64,000 bases of DNA from Pseudomonas salomonii (GTDB lineage Bacteria; Pseudomonadota; Gammaproteobacteria; Pseudomonadales; Pseudomonadaceae), in assembly GCF_900107155.1 (NCBI RefSeq), contig NZ_FNOX01000006.1, positions 320,415-384,414 of the forward strand, read 5' to 3'. The translations under genes and the position numbers were made by a program. Under the pieces are notes generated by a model. It made no database searches, was not told the origin of the DNA, and saw only the letters and a program-made list of their open reading frames with translations. Positions 34,251 to 43,657 of the stretch are shown piece after piece. The number at the start of each line of letters is the position of its first letter. Within the stretch, counting starts at the first letter, position 1.

Positions 34251-37200
34251 ATGCTCAACCTCGTGCGCATCGCCTTGCTGCGCCCCTATACCTTTGTGGT
34301 ATTGGCTATTTTCATCCTGATCGTCGGGCCGCTGGCGGCCTGGCGCACGCCGACCGACATCTTCCCGGAAATCCGCATTCCGGTGATTGCGGTGATCTGG
34401 CAGTACACCGGTTTGCCGCCGGACCAGATGGCGGGGCGCATCACCTCGCCATTCGAGCGGGTGCTGACCACCACCGTGAACGACATTCGCCATATCGAAG
34501 CGCAGTCGATGAACGGCTACGGGATTGTGAAGATCTTCTTCCAGCCCGGCGTCAACATCAGTACCGCCAACGCCCAGGTGACGTCGGTGTCCCAGGCGAT
34601 CCTGCGGCAATTGCCGCCCAGCACCGTGCCGCCGCTGGTGCTCAACTACAGCGCCTCCACCGTGCCGATCGTGCAGCTGGCTTTATCCGGGCCGGGCCTG
34701 AGCGAACAGCGCCTGGGCGATATCGGCCTGAACCAGGTGCGCCTGATGCTCACCAGCGTGCCCGGCGCGGCCCTGCCATACCCGTTTGGCGGCAAGAGCC
34801 GGCAGGTGCAGATCGACCTCGATTCGGCGCGCATGCAAGCCCGTGGCCTGTCGGCGCAGGACGTCGCCACCGCCCTGGCCACGCAGAACCTGATTACGCC
34901 GGTGGGCACCCAGAAAATCGGCAGCTACGAATTCAACCTGCAACTGAACAACTCACCGTCGGACTTCCATGACCTGGAAAACCTGCCGATCAAGACCGCC
35001 GACGGCACCACCGTGCTGATCCGTGACGTGGCCACCGTGCGCGACGGCAACCCGCCGCAAACCAATATCGTGCATGTGAACGGCAACCGCTCGGTGCTGC
35101 TGCCGGTGCTCAAGACCGGTTCGGCATCGACCTTGGGCGTGATCGCCGGGATCAAGGAAAAACTTGCCGACAATAAGGCTGCGTTGCCGCCCAATCTGAA
35201 TATCGACCTGATCGGTGACCAGTCGCTGTTCGTGCGCTCGGCCATCAGCGGCGTGGCCCGTGAAGGCTTGATCGCGGCGGCGCTGACCAGTCTGATGATC
35301 CTGCTGTTCCTCGGCAGTTGGCGTTCGACGGTGATCATCGCCACCTCGATTCCGCTGGCGATCCTGGCCTCGATTGCCACGCTGTCGGCCCTGGGTGAAA
35401 CCCTGAATATCATGACCCTCGGCGGCCTGGCGCTGGCCGTGGGCATTCTGGTGGACGATGCCACGGTGACCATCGAGAACATCAACTGGCACCTGGAGCA
35501 GGGCAAGCCGGTGCAGACGGCGATCCTCGACGGGGCGGCGCAGATCGTGACGCCGGCGTTTGTCTCGCTGCTGTGTATCTGCATCGTGTTTGTGCCGATG
35601 TTCTTCCTTGATGGTGTGGCGCGTTTCCTGTTCGTGCCGATGGCCGAAGCGGTGATCTTTGCCATGATCGCCTCGTTCCTGCTGTCGCGCACGCTGGTGC
35701 CGACACTGGCCAACTACCTGCTCAAGCCGCATGTACACGGCGACGACGGGTATGCACCGTCGCGCAACCCGCTGGTGACTTTTCAGCGCGGTTTCGAGAA
35801 GCGTTTTGAGGCCTTTCGCGAGCGTTACCGCAGCGTGTTGCACGGCGCCTTGCACCATCGTCGCGCGGTGGTGATCGGCCTGCTGGCGTTTGTCGCCGTG
35901 TCGTTTGCACTGGTGCCGTTCCTGGGCCGCAACTTCTTCCCCGAGGTCGATTCCGGGCTGATCCTGTTGCACGTCCGCGCTCCGGTGGGCACACGGGTGG
36001 AGAGTAATGCGCACCTGATCGCCGACATCGAAAACGCGATCCGCCGCAACGTCCCGGCCGAGGAACTCAAAGCCTTGGTCGACAACATCGGCCTGTCCAT
36101 CAGCGGTATCAACGTGGTGTACAACAACACCGGCACCGTGGGTTCCCAGGACGCCGATATCCAGATCAGCCTTAACGAAGGCCATCGCCCGACCGCCGAG
36201 TACATGCGCCAATTGCGCGAAACCCTGCCACGGGAATTCCCGAGCGCGGTGTTCTCGTTCCCGGCCTCGGACATTGTCGGGCAGATCCTCAACTTCGGTT
36301 CTTCGGCACCGATCGACCTGCAAATCACCGGCAATAACCTGGCGGCTAACTTCACCTATGCCAGCGCGCTGCTGCGTGATATTCGCCGGGTGCCGGGGGT
36401 GGTGGATGCGCGCATCCAGCAGTCGCGGCAATTGCCGACGTTCAATATCGACGTGGACCGCACCCGTGCGCAGTTGGTCGGCCTCACCGAACGGGATGTC
36501 ACCAACAGCCTGGTGGTCAACTTGGCGGGCTCCAGCCAGGTGGCGCCGACGTTCTGGTTGAACCCGGCCAACGGCATTTCCTACCCGATCGTGATGCAAA
36601 CCCCGCAATACAATCTGGAAAGCCTGGCCGCACTGCACAACTTGCCGCTGAGCGGCAGCAATGGCGCGGCCACCGACCAGACCTTGGGCGGCCTGGCGAA
36701 TATCCAGCGCAGCCACAGCAGTTCGGTGTTCAGCCAGTCGGATATCCAGCCGGTGGTTGAGGTGCTGACCGCGATCCAGGACCGTGACCTGGGTGGCGTC
36801 GCCGCCGATATCCAGAAGATCATCGCGGCCCACGCCGGTGAAGTGCCGACCGGCTCCAAGGTGATTTTGCAGGGCCAGGTGCAGACCATGAACGCGGCCT
36901 TCAGTGGCTTGCTGTTCGGCCTGTTGGGCGCGGTGGTGCTGATCTATTTGCTGATCGTGGTCAACTTCCAGTCCTGGGCCGACCCGTTTGTGATCATCAC
37001 CGCATTGCCGGCGGCATTGGCGGGCATTGTGTGGATGCTGTTTGTTACGCATACGCCGCTGTCGGTGCCCGCCTTGACGGGAGCGATCATGTGCATGGGC
37101 GTGGCCACCGCCAACGCCATCCTGGTGGTGAGCTTCTGCCGTGAGCGTCTGGCCGTGCATGGCGATGCTGTGCAGGCCGCGTTGGAGGCCGGTTTCACGC

Positions 37201-37430
37201 GGCTGCGGCCGGTGTTGATGACCGCCATCTCGATGATCATCGGCATGGCGCCCATGGCGCTGGGCCTGGGCGAGGGCGGCGAGCAGAACGCGCCGCTCGG
37301 CCGTGCGGTGATCGGCGGGCTGGCGTTTGCCACCATCGCCACATTGATTCTGGTGCCGTTGATTTTCAGTCTGGTCCACGGGCGTCGCCAACACGCCACG
37401 CTGGCGACTACCGTTTCCCAAGGGGTTTGA
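34251..37430 (+). CDS. RND efflux pump inner-membrane transporter
   Basis: A 1059-residue proton-driven RND transporter with twelve membrane segments and two large periplasmic loops. The proton-relay Asp pair sits in GILVDDATVTIEN (about residues 400-412). It resembles the AcrB-like pumps of proteobacteria with short names unassigned, and drug or aromatic export is more likely than metals because the metal-binding motif of CzcA types is missing. Gene order here is pump, adaptor, outer-membrane channel, which is the reverse of acrAB. The adaptor gene starts 1 base after its stop. Confidence 0.94.
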   Translation: MLNLVRIALLRPYTFVVLAIFILIVGPLAAWRTPTDIFPEIRIPVIAVIWQYTGLPPDQMAGRITSPFERVLTTTVNDIRHIEAQSMNGYGIVKIFFQPGVNISTANAQVTSVSQAILRQLPPSTVPPLVLNYSASTVPIVQLALSGPGLSEQRLGDIGLNQVRLMLTSVPGAALPYPFGGKSRQVQIDLDSARMQARGLSAQDVATALATQNLITPVGTQKIGSYEFNLQLNNSPSDFHDLENLPIKTADGTTVLIRDVATVRDGNPPQTNIVHVNGNRSVLLPVLKTGSASTLGVIAGIKEKLADNKAALPPNLNIDLIGDQSLFVRSAISGVAREGLIAAALTSLMILLFLGSWRSTVIIATSIPLAILASIATLSALGETLNIMTLGGLALAVGILVDDATVTIENINWHLEQGKPVQTAILDGAAQIVTPAFVSLLCICIVFVPMFFLDGVARFLFVPMAEAVIFAMIASFLLSRTLVPTLANYLLKPHVHGDDGYAPSRNPLVTFQRGFEKRFEAFRERYRSVLHGALHHRRAVVIGLLAFVAVSFALVPFLGRNFFPEVDSGLILLHVRAPVGTRVESNAHLIADIENAIRRNVPAEELKALVDNIGLSISGINVVYNNTGTVGSQDADIQISLNEGHRPTAEYMRQLRETLPREFPSAVFSFPASDIVGQILNFGSSAPIDLQITGNNLAANFTYASALLRDIRRVPGVVDARIQQSRQLPTFNIDVDRTRAQLVGLTERDVTNSLVVNLAGSSQVAPTFWLNPANGISYPIVMQTPQYNLESLAALHNLPLSGSNGAATDQTLGGLANIQRSHSSSVFSQSDIQPVVEVLTAIQDRDLGGVAADIQKIIAAHAGEVPTGSKVILQGQVQTMNAAFSGLLFGLLGAVVLIYLLIVVNFQSWADPFVIITALPAALAGIVWMLFVTHTPLSVPALTGAIMCMGVATANAILVVSFCRERLAVHGDAVQAALEAGFTRLRPVLMTAISMIIGMAPMALGLGEGGEQNAPLGRAVIGGLAFATIATLILVPLIFSLVHGRRQHATLATTVSQGV

Positions 37431-37431
37431 C

Positions 37432-38601
37432 ATGTCCGTTTCCAGTTCTCAAAAAAAGCCGTCCCGTGGCCTGCTGTGGCTGATCGTAGGCGGGGTGACG
37501 GTGGTGGTCATCGTCGGTGTCGGCCTGAGTGTGCGCGCCAGTGAATCCCGTGATCTCAAGACCTGGACCGATGCCCAGGCACTGCCCAGCGTCAACCTGG
37601 TCAAGCCGGTGGTGCAAGCGCAAGGCCCGGTCCTCAACTTGCCGGGGCGCATGGAGGCTTATTCGCGGGCGTCGATTTTTGCGCGGGTCAATGGCTACCT
37701 GAAATCCTGGAATGTCGACATCGGCACCCGTGTCAAAGCTGGCCAGGTATTGGCCGAAATCGACACCCCGGAACTCGACCAGCAACTGCTGCAGGCCCGC
37801 GCCACTTTGGCATCGGCCCAGGCCGATGAGCACCTGGCCGCAACCACCGCCAAGCGCTGGCAGGCGATGCTGGCGACCGACTCGGTGTCGCGTCAGGACG
37901 TCGACGAGCGCACCGGCGACTTGACCGCCAAGCAGGCCAAGGTGACGGCGGCCAAAGCCAATGTCGAGCAGTTGGTGGCGACCAAGGGCTTCCAGCATCT
38001 GGTCGCACCGTTTGCCGGTGTGGTCACCGCGCGCAGCACCGACGTGGGCGCGTTGATCAGCGCCGGGGGGACCGCCGGCAAAGAGCTGTTTGCGGTGGCC
38101 GACGTCAGCCGCCTGCGCGTGTATGTGCAGGTGCCGCAGACCTTCTCGCCACAGATTCGCGAAGGCACCACGGCGCGCCTGAGCGTGCCGGAGTATCGCG
38201 GCGAAACCTTTACCGGCAAGGTGATCGCCACTGCCGATGCGGTCAACGCCGCGTCCGGCAGCACCTTGGTGCAACTGCTGGTGGACAACCCCGGCGGCCG
38301 CCTGCTGCCCGGTGGCTACACCAGCGTGCAGTTTGATTTGCCGGTGCAGGCCGACGTGCTGCGCGTACCGTCCAGTGCCCTGGTGTTCGATGACAAAGGC
38401 ATGCGCGTCGCCACCCTCGACAGCCAGGACCATGTGCACTTCAAGACCGTCACCATCGCCCGTGACTTTGGCGACAGCGTGGAGATCGCCAGCGGCCTGC
38501 AAGCGGCCGACCGCGTGATCGATACGCCGCCGGATGGCCTGGCCGATGATGACTCGGTGCAGTTGGCAGCCGCTTCCGCCGAGGCCAAACCCCATGGCTA
38601 A
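37432..38601 (+). CDS. RND efflux periplasmic adaptor (membrane fusion protein)
   Basis: A 389-residue adaptor. One N-terminal membrane anchor (about residues 13-32) precedes the lipoyl half-domains (RVNGYLKSWNVDIGTRVKAGQVLAEIDTPELDQQL), a short coiled coil (about 115-185) and beta-barrel and membrane-proximal domains. No lipobox is present, so it is anchored by the helix. It bridges the transporter and the outer-membrane channel. Its stop overlaps the next gene by 8 bases. Confidence 0.93.
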   Translation: MSVSSSQKKPSRGLLWLIVGGVTVVVIVGVGLSVRASESRDLKTWTDAQALPSVNLVKPVVQAQGPVLNLPGRMEAYSRASIFARVNGYLKSWNVDIGTRVKAGQVLAEIDTPELDQQLLQARATLASAQADEHLAATTAKRWQAMLATDSVSRQDVDERTGDLTAKQAKVTAAKANVEQLVATKGFQHLVAPFAGVVTARSTDVGALISAGGTAGKELFAVADVSRLRVYVQVPQTFSPQIREGTTARLSVPEYRGETFTGKVIATADAVNAASGSTLVQLLVDNPGGRLLPGGYTSVQFDLPVQADVLRVPSSALVFDDKGMRVATLDSQDHVHFKTVTIARDFGDSVEIASGLQAADRVIDTPPDGLADDDSVQLAAASAEAKPHG

Positions 38602-40039
38602 GCGCACCCTGCCGGGCCTGTTCGTCACCTTGAGCCTGAGCGCCTGCTCGTTGGCGCCGCCGCTTGAAGTGCCGCAAACCCCCATTGCCGCGCAGTTTCA
38701 CACCCAAGGCCCGTGGACCGTCGGCGCGCCCGACGACCAGGCCAACCGTGACGGCTGGTGGCGCATCTACAACGACCCGCAGCTGGACGCGATGCAGCAG
38801 CAGTTGCTCAACAACAACCCGGACCTGAGCGCGGCACTCGCGCATTATCAGCAGGCCCAGGGCTTCCTGGCCCAGGACCGTTCGGGGTTGTTCCCCAAGC
38901 TCTCGGCCATCGGCAGCGGCCAGCGTATTCGCCAGTCGGACACCAGACCGCTGCGCTCGGCCACCTCGCCGGACGTCTACAACTCCGCCACCCTGGGACT
39001 TGAGGTGGACTATGAAGTCGACCTGTGGGGCCGCGTGCGCGACACGGTTGCGGCGGGCACCAGCGATTCCCAGGCGGCCAGGGCCGACCTGGCGTCGGTA
39101 CGCCTGAGCCTGCAAGCGCAATTGGCTGACAGCTACATGCGCTTGCGTGGTATCGACTGGCAGAACCAACTGCTGGAACAGACCCGCGACGCCTACACCA
39201 AAGCCCTGAGCCTGACCGAAGGTTTGCATGGCGGCGGCATTGTCTCCGGGCTGGACGTGGCGCGGGCGCGCACGCAGTTGTCGACGGTCAAGTCGCAACT
39301 CAAACAGAGCCTGGTACAACGGGCGGTGCTGGAGCATTCGATTGCGGCGATGCTGGGTGAGTCGGCATCAACCTACACCGTCGCCGTCAATGTGACGCCG
39401 ATTGCCTTGCCCAACGTGCCCCCCGGCGTGCCGTCGAGCCTGCTGCAACGCCGCCCGGATATTGCCGCTGCCGAGCGTCGCATCGCGTCGGCCAATGCGC
39501 GTATCGGCGTGGCCAGGGCCGCGTGGTTTCCGCAGATCACCTTGAGCGCCCAGGGCGGTTATCAGAGTGATGAGTTTGCGCGTTTGCTCAGCGCACCGAA
39601 CCTGTTCTGGGCCATCGGCCCGTCGCTGGTCGGCACGCTCTTTGATGGCGGCGCGCGCCAGGCCCAGGTGGATATTGCCAAGGCCGCCACCGACGAAGCC
39701 GCCGCCAAATACCGCGGCGTGGTGCTGGGCGCTTTCGAGCAAGTGGAAGACAACCTGTCGCAGATCGCGGGCCTGGGCAGTGCCCTGGATGACCAGCGTG
39801 ACGCGGCCGCCGCCGCGCAATACGCCGAAGACCTGTCGACCTCGCGTTATCGCCAGGGCGCCGTGGCCTATCTGGATGTGGTGACCGCCCAAGTGGCGGC
39901 GCTGGAAGCCAAGCGCAGTGTGCTGCAACTGCAAACCCAGCAATTAAGCGCTAATGTGGGCCTGATCAAGGCGCTGGGCGGCGGATGGAACGTGGCCCAA
40001 CTGGCTGCATCGAACAGTACTCAAATCAAGGAGAAGTGA
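38594..40039 (+). CDS. RND efflux outer-membrane channel lipoprotein (NodT/OprM family)
   Basis: A 481-residue outer-membrane factor with a lipoprotein signal (LFVTLSLSACSLAPP; lipidated Cys about 17). It has the two-fold TolC-like repeat, with long coiled-coil segments around residues 80-230 and 290-470, and PSSLLQRRPDIAAAERRIASANARIG in the second half. The start at 38594 uses GAGG within the adaptor 3' end. It completes a three-part pump with the preceding genes. Confidence 0.93.
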   Translation: MAKRTLPGLFVTLSLSACSLAPPLEVPQTPIAAQFHTQGPWTVGAPDDQANRDGWWRIYNDPQLDAMQQQLLNNNPDLSAALAHYQQAQGFLAQDRSGLFPKLSAIGSGQRIRQSDTRPLRSATSPDVYNSATLGLEVDYEVDLWGRVRDTVAAGTSDSQAARADLASVRLSLQAQLADSYMRLRGIDWQNQLLEQTRDAYTKALSLTEGLHGGGIVSGLDVARARTQLSTVKSQLKQSLVQRAVLEHSIAAMLGESASTYTVAVNVTPIALPNVPPGVPSSLLQRRPDIAAAERRIASANARIGVARAAWFPQITLSAQGGYQSDEFARLLSAPNLFWAIGPSLVGTLFDGGARQAQVDIAKAATDEAAAKYRGVVLGAFEQVEDNLSQIAGLGSALDDQRDAAAAAQYAEDLSTSRYRQGAVAYLDVVTAQVAALEAKRSVLQLQTQQLSANVGLIKALGGGWNVAQLAASNSTQIKEK

Positions 40040-40041
40040 GC

Positions 40042-40878
40042 ATGACCGACTACCTACCCCCGAAGGTGTGGACCTGGGACACCGAAAGTGGCGGCACTTT
40101 CGCCAGCATCAACCGGCCCATTGCCGGTGCGACCCATGAGAAAGCACTGCCGGTCGGCAAGCACCCATTGCAGCTGTATTCCCTGGCCACACCGAATGGG
40201 CAGAAGGTCACCATCCTGCTCGAAGAACTGCTGGCCCTGGGGCACACCGGCGCGGAATATGACGCCTGGCTGATCAAGATCGGCGATGGCGACCAATTTG
40301 GCAGCGGCTTTGTGGCGGTCAACCCGAACTCCAAAATTCCGGCGTTGATGGACCACAGTGGCGACACACCGATTCGCGTGTTCGAGTCCGGGGCGATCCT
40401 GCAATACCTGGCCGAGAAGTTCGGCGCGTTCTTCCCCACCGAGCCTGCTGCGCGTGCCGAGTGTTTGTCGTGGCTGTTCTGGCAGATGGGCAGCGCACCG
40501 TACCTGGGCGGCGGCTTCGGGCATTTTTACGCCTACGCGCCGAGCAAGATGGAATACCCGATCAACCGCTTCGCGATGGAAACCAAGCGTCAACTGGACG
40601 TACTCGACCAGCGCCTGGCGGTGAGTGAGTACATTGCCGGCGATGAGTACACCATTGCCGATATCGCGATCTGGCCCTGGTATGGCGGCTTGGTCAAAGG
40701 CCGTTTGTATGGGGCCTCAGCCGAGTTCTTGTCGGTGCACGAGTACAAACACGTGCTGCGCTGGGCCGAGGCGATTGAAGCACGGCCGGCGGTGCAGCGT
40801 GGGCGGCGGGTGAACCGGGTGTCCGGCGCACCTGAAGAGCAACTGGCTGAGCGCCACGACGCCACCGATCTGGACTGA
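40042..40878 (+). CDS. yghU: Glutathione-dependent disulfide-bond oxidoreductase (YghU type)
   Basis: A 278-residue GST-superfamily protein of the Nu class (YghU/YfcG). It binds two glutathione molecules and reduces disulfides rather than conjugating. The start MTDYLPPKVWTWDTESGGTFASINRPIAG and the TPNGQKVTILLEEL segment are typical. It begins 2 bases after the efflux channel gene, with AAGGAG upstream, so it belongs to the efflux operon. Coupling suggests the pump handles thiol-reactive or oxidising compounds. Confidence 0.92.
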   Translation: MTDYLPPKVWTWDTESGGTFASINRPIAGATHEKALPVGKHPLQLYSLATPNGQKVTILLEELLALGHTGAEYDAWLIKIGDGDQFGSGFVAVNPNSKIPALMDHSGDTPIRVFESGAILQYLAEKFGAFFPTEPAARAECLSWLFWQMGSAPYLGGGFGHFYAYAPSKMEYPINRFAMETKRQLDVLDQRLAVSEYIAGDEYTIADIAIWPWYGGLVKGRLYGASAEFLSVHEYKHVLRWAEAIEARPAVQRGRRVNRVSGAPEEQLAERHDATDLD

Positions 40879-40891
40879 AACCCGGTCAAAA

Positions 40892-40981
40892 ATGTGGGAG
40901 CTGGGTTGCCTGCGATGGCGGAGTATCAGTCGATAAATGTGTGACTGACCCACCGCAATCGCAGGCAAGCCAGCTCCCACA
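40892..40981. repeat. REPIN
   Basis: ATGTGGGAGCTGGGTTGCCTGCGAT on the left mirrors ATCGCAGGCAAGCCAGCTCCCACA on the right. It belongs to the same family as 151-256. It separates the convergent yghU and lacI genes and probably ends both transcripts. Confidence 0.85.
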
Positions 40982-40998
40982 GTTTTGATTTGTGTGTA

Positions 40999-42048
40999 TT
41001 AGACGGACAGGTTCTCTGAAGTCACGATATGCGGTGGGATGTGCACTCTGTGCCGCAGTGGGTCGAAGGCCTCGGTGGCCTGCAACTCCACCAGTAGTTC
41101 TATCAGCGCGGTCGCCGTCTGCCGTGGCTGCGAGTCCATCACCACATCAATCAAACCCCGGCTCAGCGCCTCACGCGACAACGCGGTGGACTCCTGCAAA
41201 ATGCAGCACAGCGCCGGCCGCTTGGGCAGTTGCGCCAGGGCATTGATCACGCCGTCACCGCCGCCGCCCACCACGCACAGGCCGCGCAAGTCGGTGTGGC
41301 GCGTGAGCAGGTCGAGGGTGGCTTCTTCAGTGATGTCGCTGTTGTCCAGGTTGATCAGCGGTTCCAGCGGCTTGAGCCCCGGCGCATGTTCGGCCAGGTA
41401 ACTGTGCAAGCCTTCAACCCGTGCCTGGTGGCCGAGAAAACGATGGCCGCCCAACAGAATGCCGACGCTGCCTTTGCGTGCGCCGCAGGTGCGCGCCAGC
41501 AGCCAGCCCATGGTGCGCCCGACCACAGGGTTGTCCTGGCCCACATAAGGCTCCAAGGCGTGTTCGTGGATATCCGAGAGCAGCGCAACCACCGGCACGC
41601 CGGCTTCGCGCACTTGCGCCAGTGTGGCGTTGATCAACGGATGGGCAAAGCTGACCACCGCAAGGGCGTCGCATTGCACGGCCAATTGCTCGATCTGTGC
41701 GGCGATGGCGCTGGGCGTGCGGTCGAGAATGTAGTCGAACTGGCAGGTCAGGTTGGCTGTAGCGTGATGCTGCGCGGCCGCGCTGATCGACTGCGCCAGG
41801 TTGGCGTAAAACGCTTGGGCGGTGCCCAGCAGCAGGATGCCGAAGCGATAAGTGGGGCGCCGTTCGCGAATGCGCTGGCCAATCAGCCGTGCAGCAAAAT
41901 AACCCACGGCTTCGGCGGCCTGGAACACCTGCTCGGCGGTCTGCGGATTCACCGGCGCTCGGGCGTTGAGTACGCGGTCGACGGTGGCCACACTCAAGCC
42001 CGCCTGGGCGGCCACGGTGGCGATGGTCGGGCGTTTATTATTGTTCAT
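40999..42048 (-). CDS. LacI-family regulator
   Basis: A 349-residue LacI-type regulator: an N-terminal helix-turn-helix (TIATVAAQAGLSVATVDRVLNARAPVNPQTAEQV, about residues 8-41) followed by a periplasmic-binding-protein fold. The ligand domain resembles sugar or cyclitol sensors. It is divergent from the MocDEF-like operon. A 20-bp perfect palindrome just upstream of its own start is the likely operator. The start codon lies in AACAATAATAAA, a Crc/Hfq-like motif. Confidence 0.92.
   Translation of the reverse strand: MNNNKRPTIATVAAQAGLSVATVDRVLNARAPVNPQTAEQVFQAAEAVGYFAARLIGQRIRERRPTYRFGILLLGTAQAFYANLAQSISAAAQHHATANLTCQFDYILDRTPSAIAAQIEQLAVQCDALAVVSFAHPLINATLAQVREAGVPVVALLSDIHEHALEPYVGQDNPVVGRTMGWLLARTCGARKGSVGILLGGHRFLGHQARVEGLHSYLAEHAPGLKPLEPLINLDNSDITEEATLDLLTRHTDLRGLCVVGGGGDGVINALAQLPKRPALCCILQESTALSREALSRGLIDVVMDSQPRQTATALIELLVELQATEAFDPLRHRVHIPPHIVTSENLSV
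42034..42045 (-). promoter_or_regulatory. Crc/Hfq CA motif at the lacI start
   Basis: AACAATAATAAA covers codons 2-5 of the LacI gene. Hfq/Crc sites at this position can block initiation. Confidence 0.4.
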
Positions 42049-42066
42049 GACAGGCCTCTCAAGCGT

Positions 42067-42086
42067 CTTGATAGAAAACTATCAAG
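42067..42086. promoter_or_regulatory. LacI-type operator, perfect palindrome
   Basis: CTTGATAGAAAACTATCAAG has 8-bp perfect arms around AAAA. The half-site CTTGATAG recurs at 42109-42116. Both lie in the 161-bp gap between the divergent lacI and desaturase genes. Confidence 0.7.
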
Positions 42087-42199
42087 CCCCGCTGGGCCTG
42101 GATGATAGCTTGATAGGGAATGGATTCAAGGCCTTGAGGCGGATTTATCTGCGCTCTATGGTTTGTTCGCAAAGCACCTGTTACCCAACGCTTGCGGAG

Positions 42200-42210
42200 A
42201 ACAATAACAA
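42200..42210 (+). promoter_or_regulatory. Crc/Hfq CA motif at the desaturase start
   Basis: AACAATAACAA lies between the GGAG ribosome-binding site and the ATG of the desaturase-like gene. It repeats the motif before araF and predicts catabolite repression of the operon. Confidence 0.6.
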
Positions 42211-43304
42211 TGCCTGAACACACGCCTCACCGCGCCCGGCGCGACTACAGTCTCACCGGTCCGGAAGCTGCCCGCGCCGCAGAGAAGGGCCTGGTCTCGG
42301 CCAGTTGGTATCAATCGCCGATCTCGCGTAAACGCATGAAAGAACTGATGCAGCGCCGCGACGGCCCGGCGTTGCTCGACACGGCCCTGTGGGTGTCGGC
42401 GCTGCTGGTCACGGGGTTTGGCGGCTACTGGTTCTGGGACTCGTGGGCGTGCGTGCCGTTCTTTATGGCTTACGGCGTGCTCTACGGCACCGCGTCCAAC
42501 CCGCGCTGGCATGAGACCGGCCACGGCACTGCCTTCAAAACCCGCTGGATGAATGATGGGCTGTACCAGGTGGCAAGTTTCATGTGCATCTTCGAGCCGC
42601 ATGTGTGGCGCTGGAGCCATGCGCGGCACCACACCGACACCATCGTGGTCGGGCGTGACCCGGAAATCGTCGAGCCGCGCCCGCCAAGCCTGTTGATGAT
42701 GGGCCTGAGCCTGTTCAACCTGCCGCTGGCCTGGAAAACTTTCAGCGGCGTAGCGCGCCATGCGCTCGGCAGGATGAGCGCCCAGGAGCAGGACTTCATC
42801 CCCGAGTCCGAATGGCCCAAGGTGTTCCGTGCTGCGCGGATCTGGGTCGGCATTTATGCGCTGGTGGTCGGCACCGCGTTGTACCTGCACAGCTGGCTGC
42901 CACTGATGCTGGTCGGCCTGCCGAGCCTGTATGGCGCCTGGCTCGGCTACCTGTTCGGCCTCACCCAACATGTGGGCCTGGCCGAAGATGTGCTGGACCA
43001 CCGCAGCAACTGCCGCACCATCTACATGAATCGCGTGCTGCGCTTTATCTACATGGACATGAACTACCACCTCGAACACCACATGTACCCGATGGTGCCG
43101 TACCACGCGTTGGCGCAATTGCACGAAGAGATCCGCAGCGACTGCCCGCCGCCGTACGCGAATATTCTTGAGGCGTACAAGGAAATCCTGCCGACGATCT
43201 GGAAGCAGCGCAGCGACCCGAGCTATTTCGTGCAGCGCCCCGTGCGCCATCGCACAGACCCCACTGCCCATGCCCCGGTCAATGCCGAAGCCACTGCTGG
43301 CTGA
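42210..43304 (+). CDS. MocD-like membrane fatty-acid-desaturase-family oxygenase
   Basis: A 364-residue integral-membrane diiron protein. Three histidine boxes are present: HETGHGT, HARHH and HLEHH, with several hydrophobic segments. The closest named type is MocD, the oxygenase of rhizopine (3-O-methyl-scyllo-inosamine) breakdown, which with MocE and MocF removes the O-methyl group. The next two genes are a Rieske ferredoxin and its reductase, giving a complete electron chain. Start 42210 follows CGGAG. The real substrate is unknown; an O-methylated cyclitol or sugar, or a hydrocarbon chain, is possible. Confidence 0.82.
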   Translation: MPEHTPHRARRDYSLTGPEAARAAEKGLVSASWYQSPISRKRMKELMQRRDGPALLDTALWVSALLVTGFGGYWFWDSWACVPFFMAYGVLYGTASNPRWHETGHGTAFKTRWMNDGLYQVASFMCIFEPHVWRWSHARHHTDTIVVGRDPEIVEPRPPSLLMMGLSLFNLPLAWKTFSGVARHALGRMSAQEQDFIPESEWPKVFRAARIWVGIYALVVGTALYLHSWLPLMLVGLPSLYGAWLGYLFGLTQHVGLAEDVLDHRSNCRTIYMNRVLRFIYMDMNYHLEHHMYPMVPYHALAQLHEEIRSDCPPPYANILEAYKEILPTIWKQRSDPSYFVQRPVRHRTDPTAHAPVNAEATAG

Positions 43305-43334
43305 GTTTCACCCCACCCAATAAGAGAAAACGCC

Positions 43335-43655
43335 ATGAACGATCAATGGATCGACGTCTGCGCCGTGGGCGAAATTGACGAAGAAGACGTGCTGCGCTTC
43401 GACCATGGGCCGCACACTTACGCGGTGTACCGCTCGGCCGAGAATGAATTTTTTGCCACTGCCGGGCTGTGTACCCACGAGAAAATCCACTTGGCCGACG
43501 GCCTGGTGATGGACCACGTGATCGAGTGCCCCAAGCACAACGGGCGCTTTGATTACCGCTCCGGCAAGGCCCTCGGCGCGCCGGTGTGCGCCAACCTCAA
43601 AACCTACCCGGTGCGGGTCGAAGCGGGGCGGGTTTTACTCGCCGTGACGGCGTGA
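43335..43655 (+). CDS. MocE-like Rieske [2Fe-2S] ferredoxin
   Basis: A 106-residue Rieske ferredoxin with both cluster motifs, CTHEKIHL (C-x-H) and CPKHNGRFD (C-x2-H). It should carry electrons from the reductase downstream to the diiron oxygenase upstream. The ATG is 30 bases after the oxygenase stop, and the reductase gene begins 2 bases after its own stop, so all three form one operon. Confidence 0.9.
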   Translation: MNDQWIDVCAVGEIDEEDVLRFDHGPHTYAVYRSAENEFFATAGLCTHEKIHLADGLVMDHVIECPKHNGRFDYRSGKALGAPVCANLKTYPVRVEAGRVLLAVTA

Positions 43656-43657
43656 GC

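Noticed and set aside
34953..37433. 826-residue minus-strand reading frame opposite the RND pump
   Set aside because: An antisense shadow of a GC-rich gene; very rich in His, Gln, Arg and Asp, with no domain and no ribosome-binding site.
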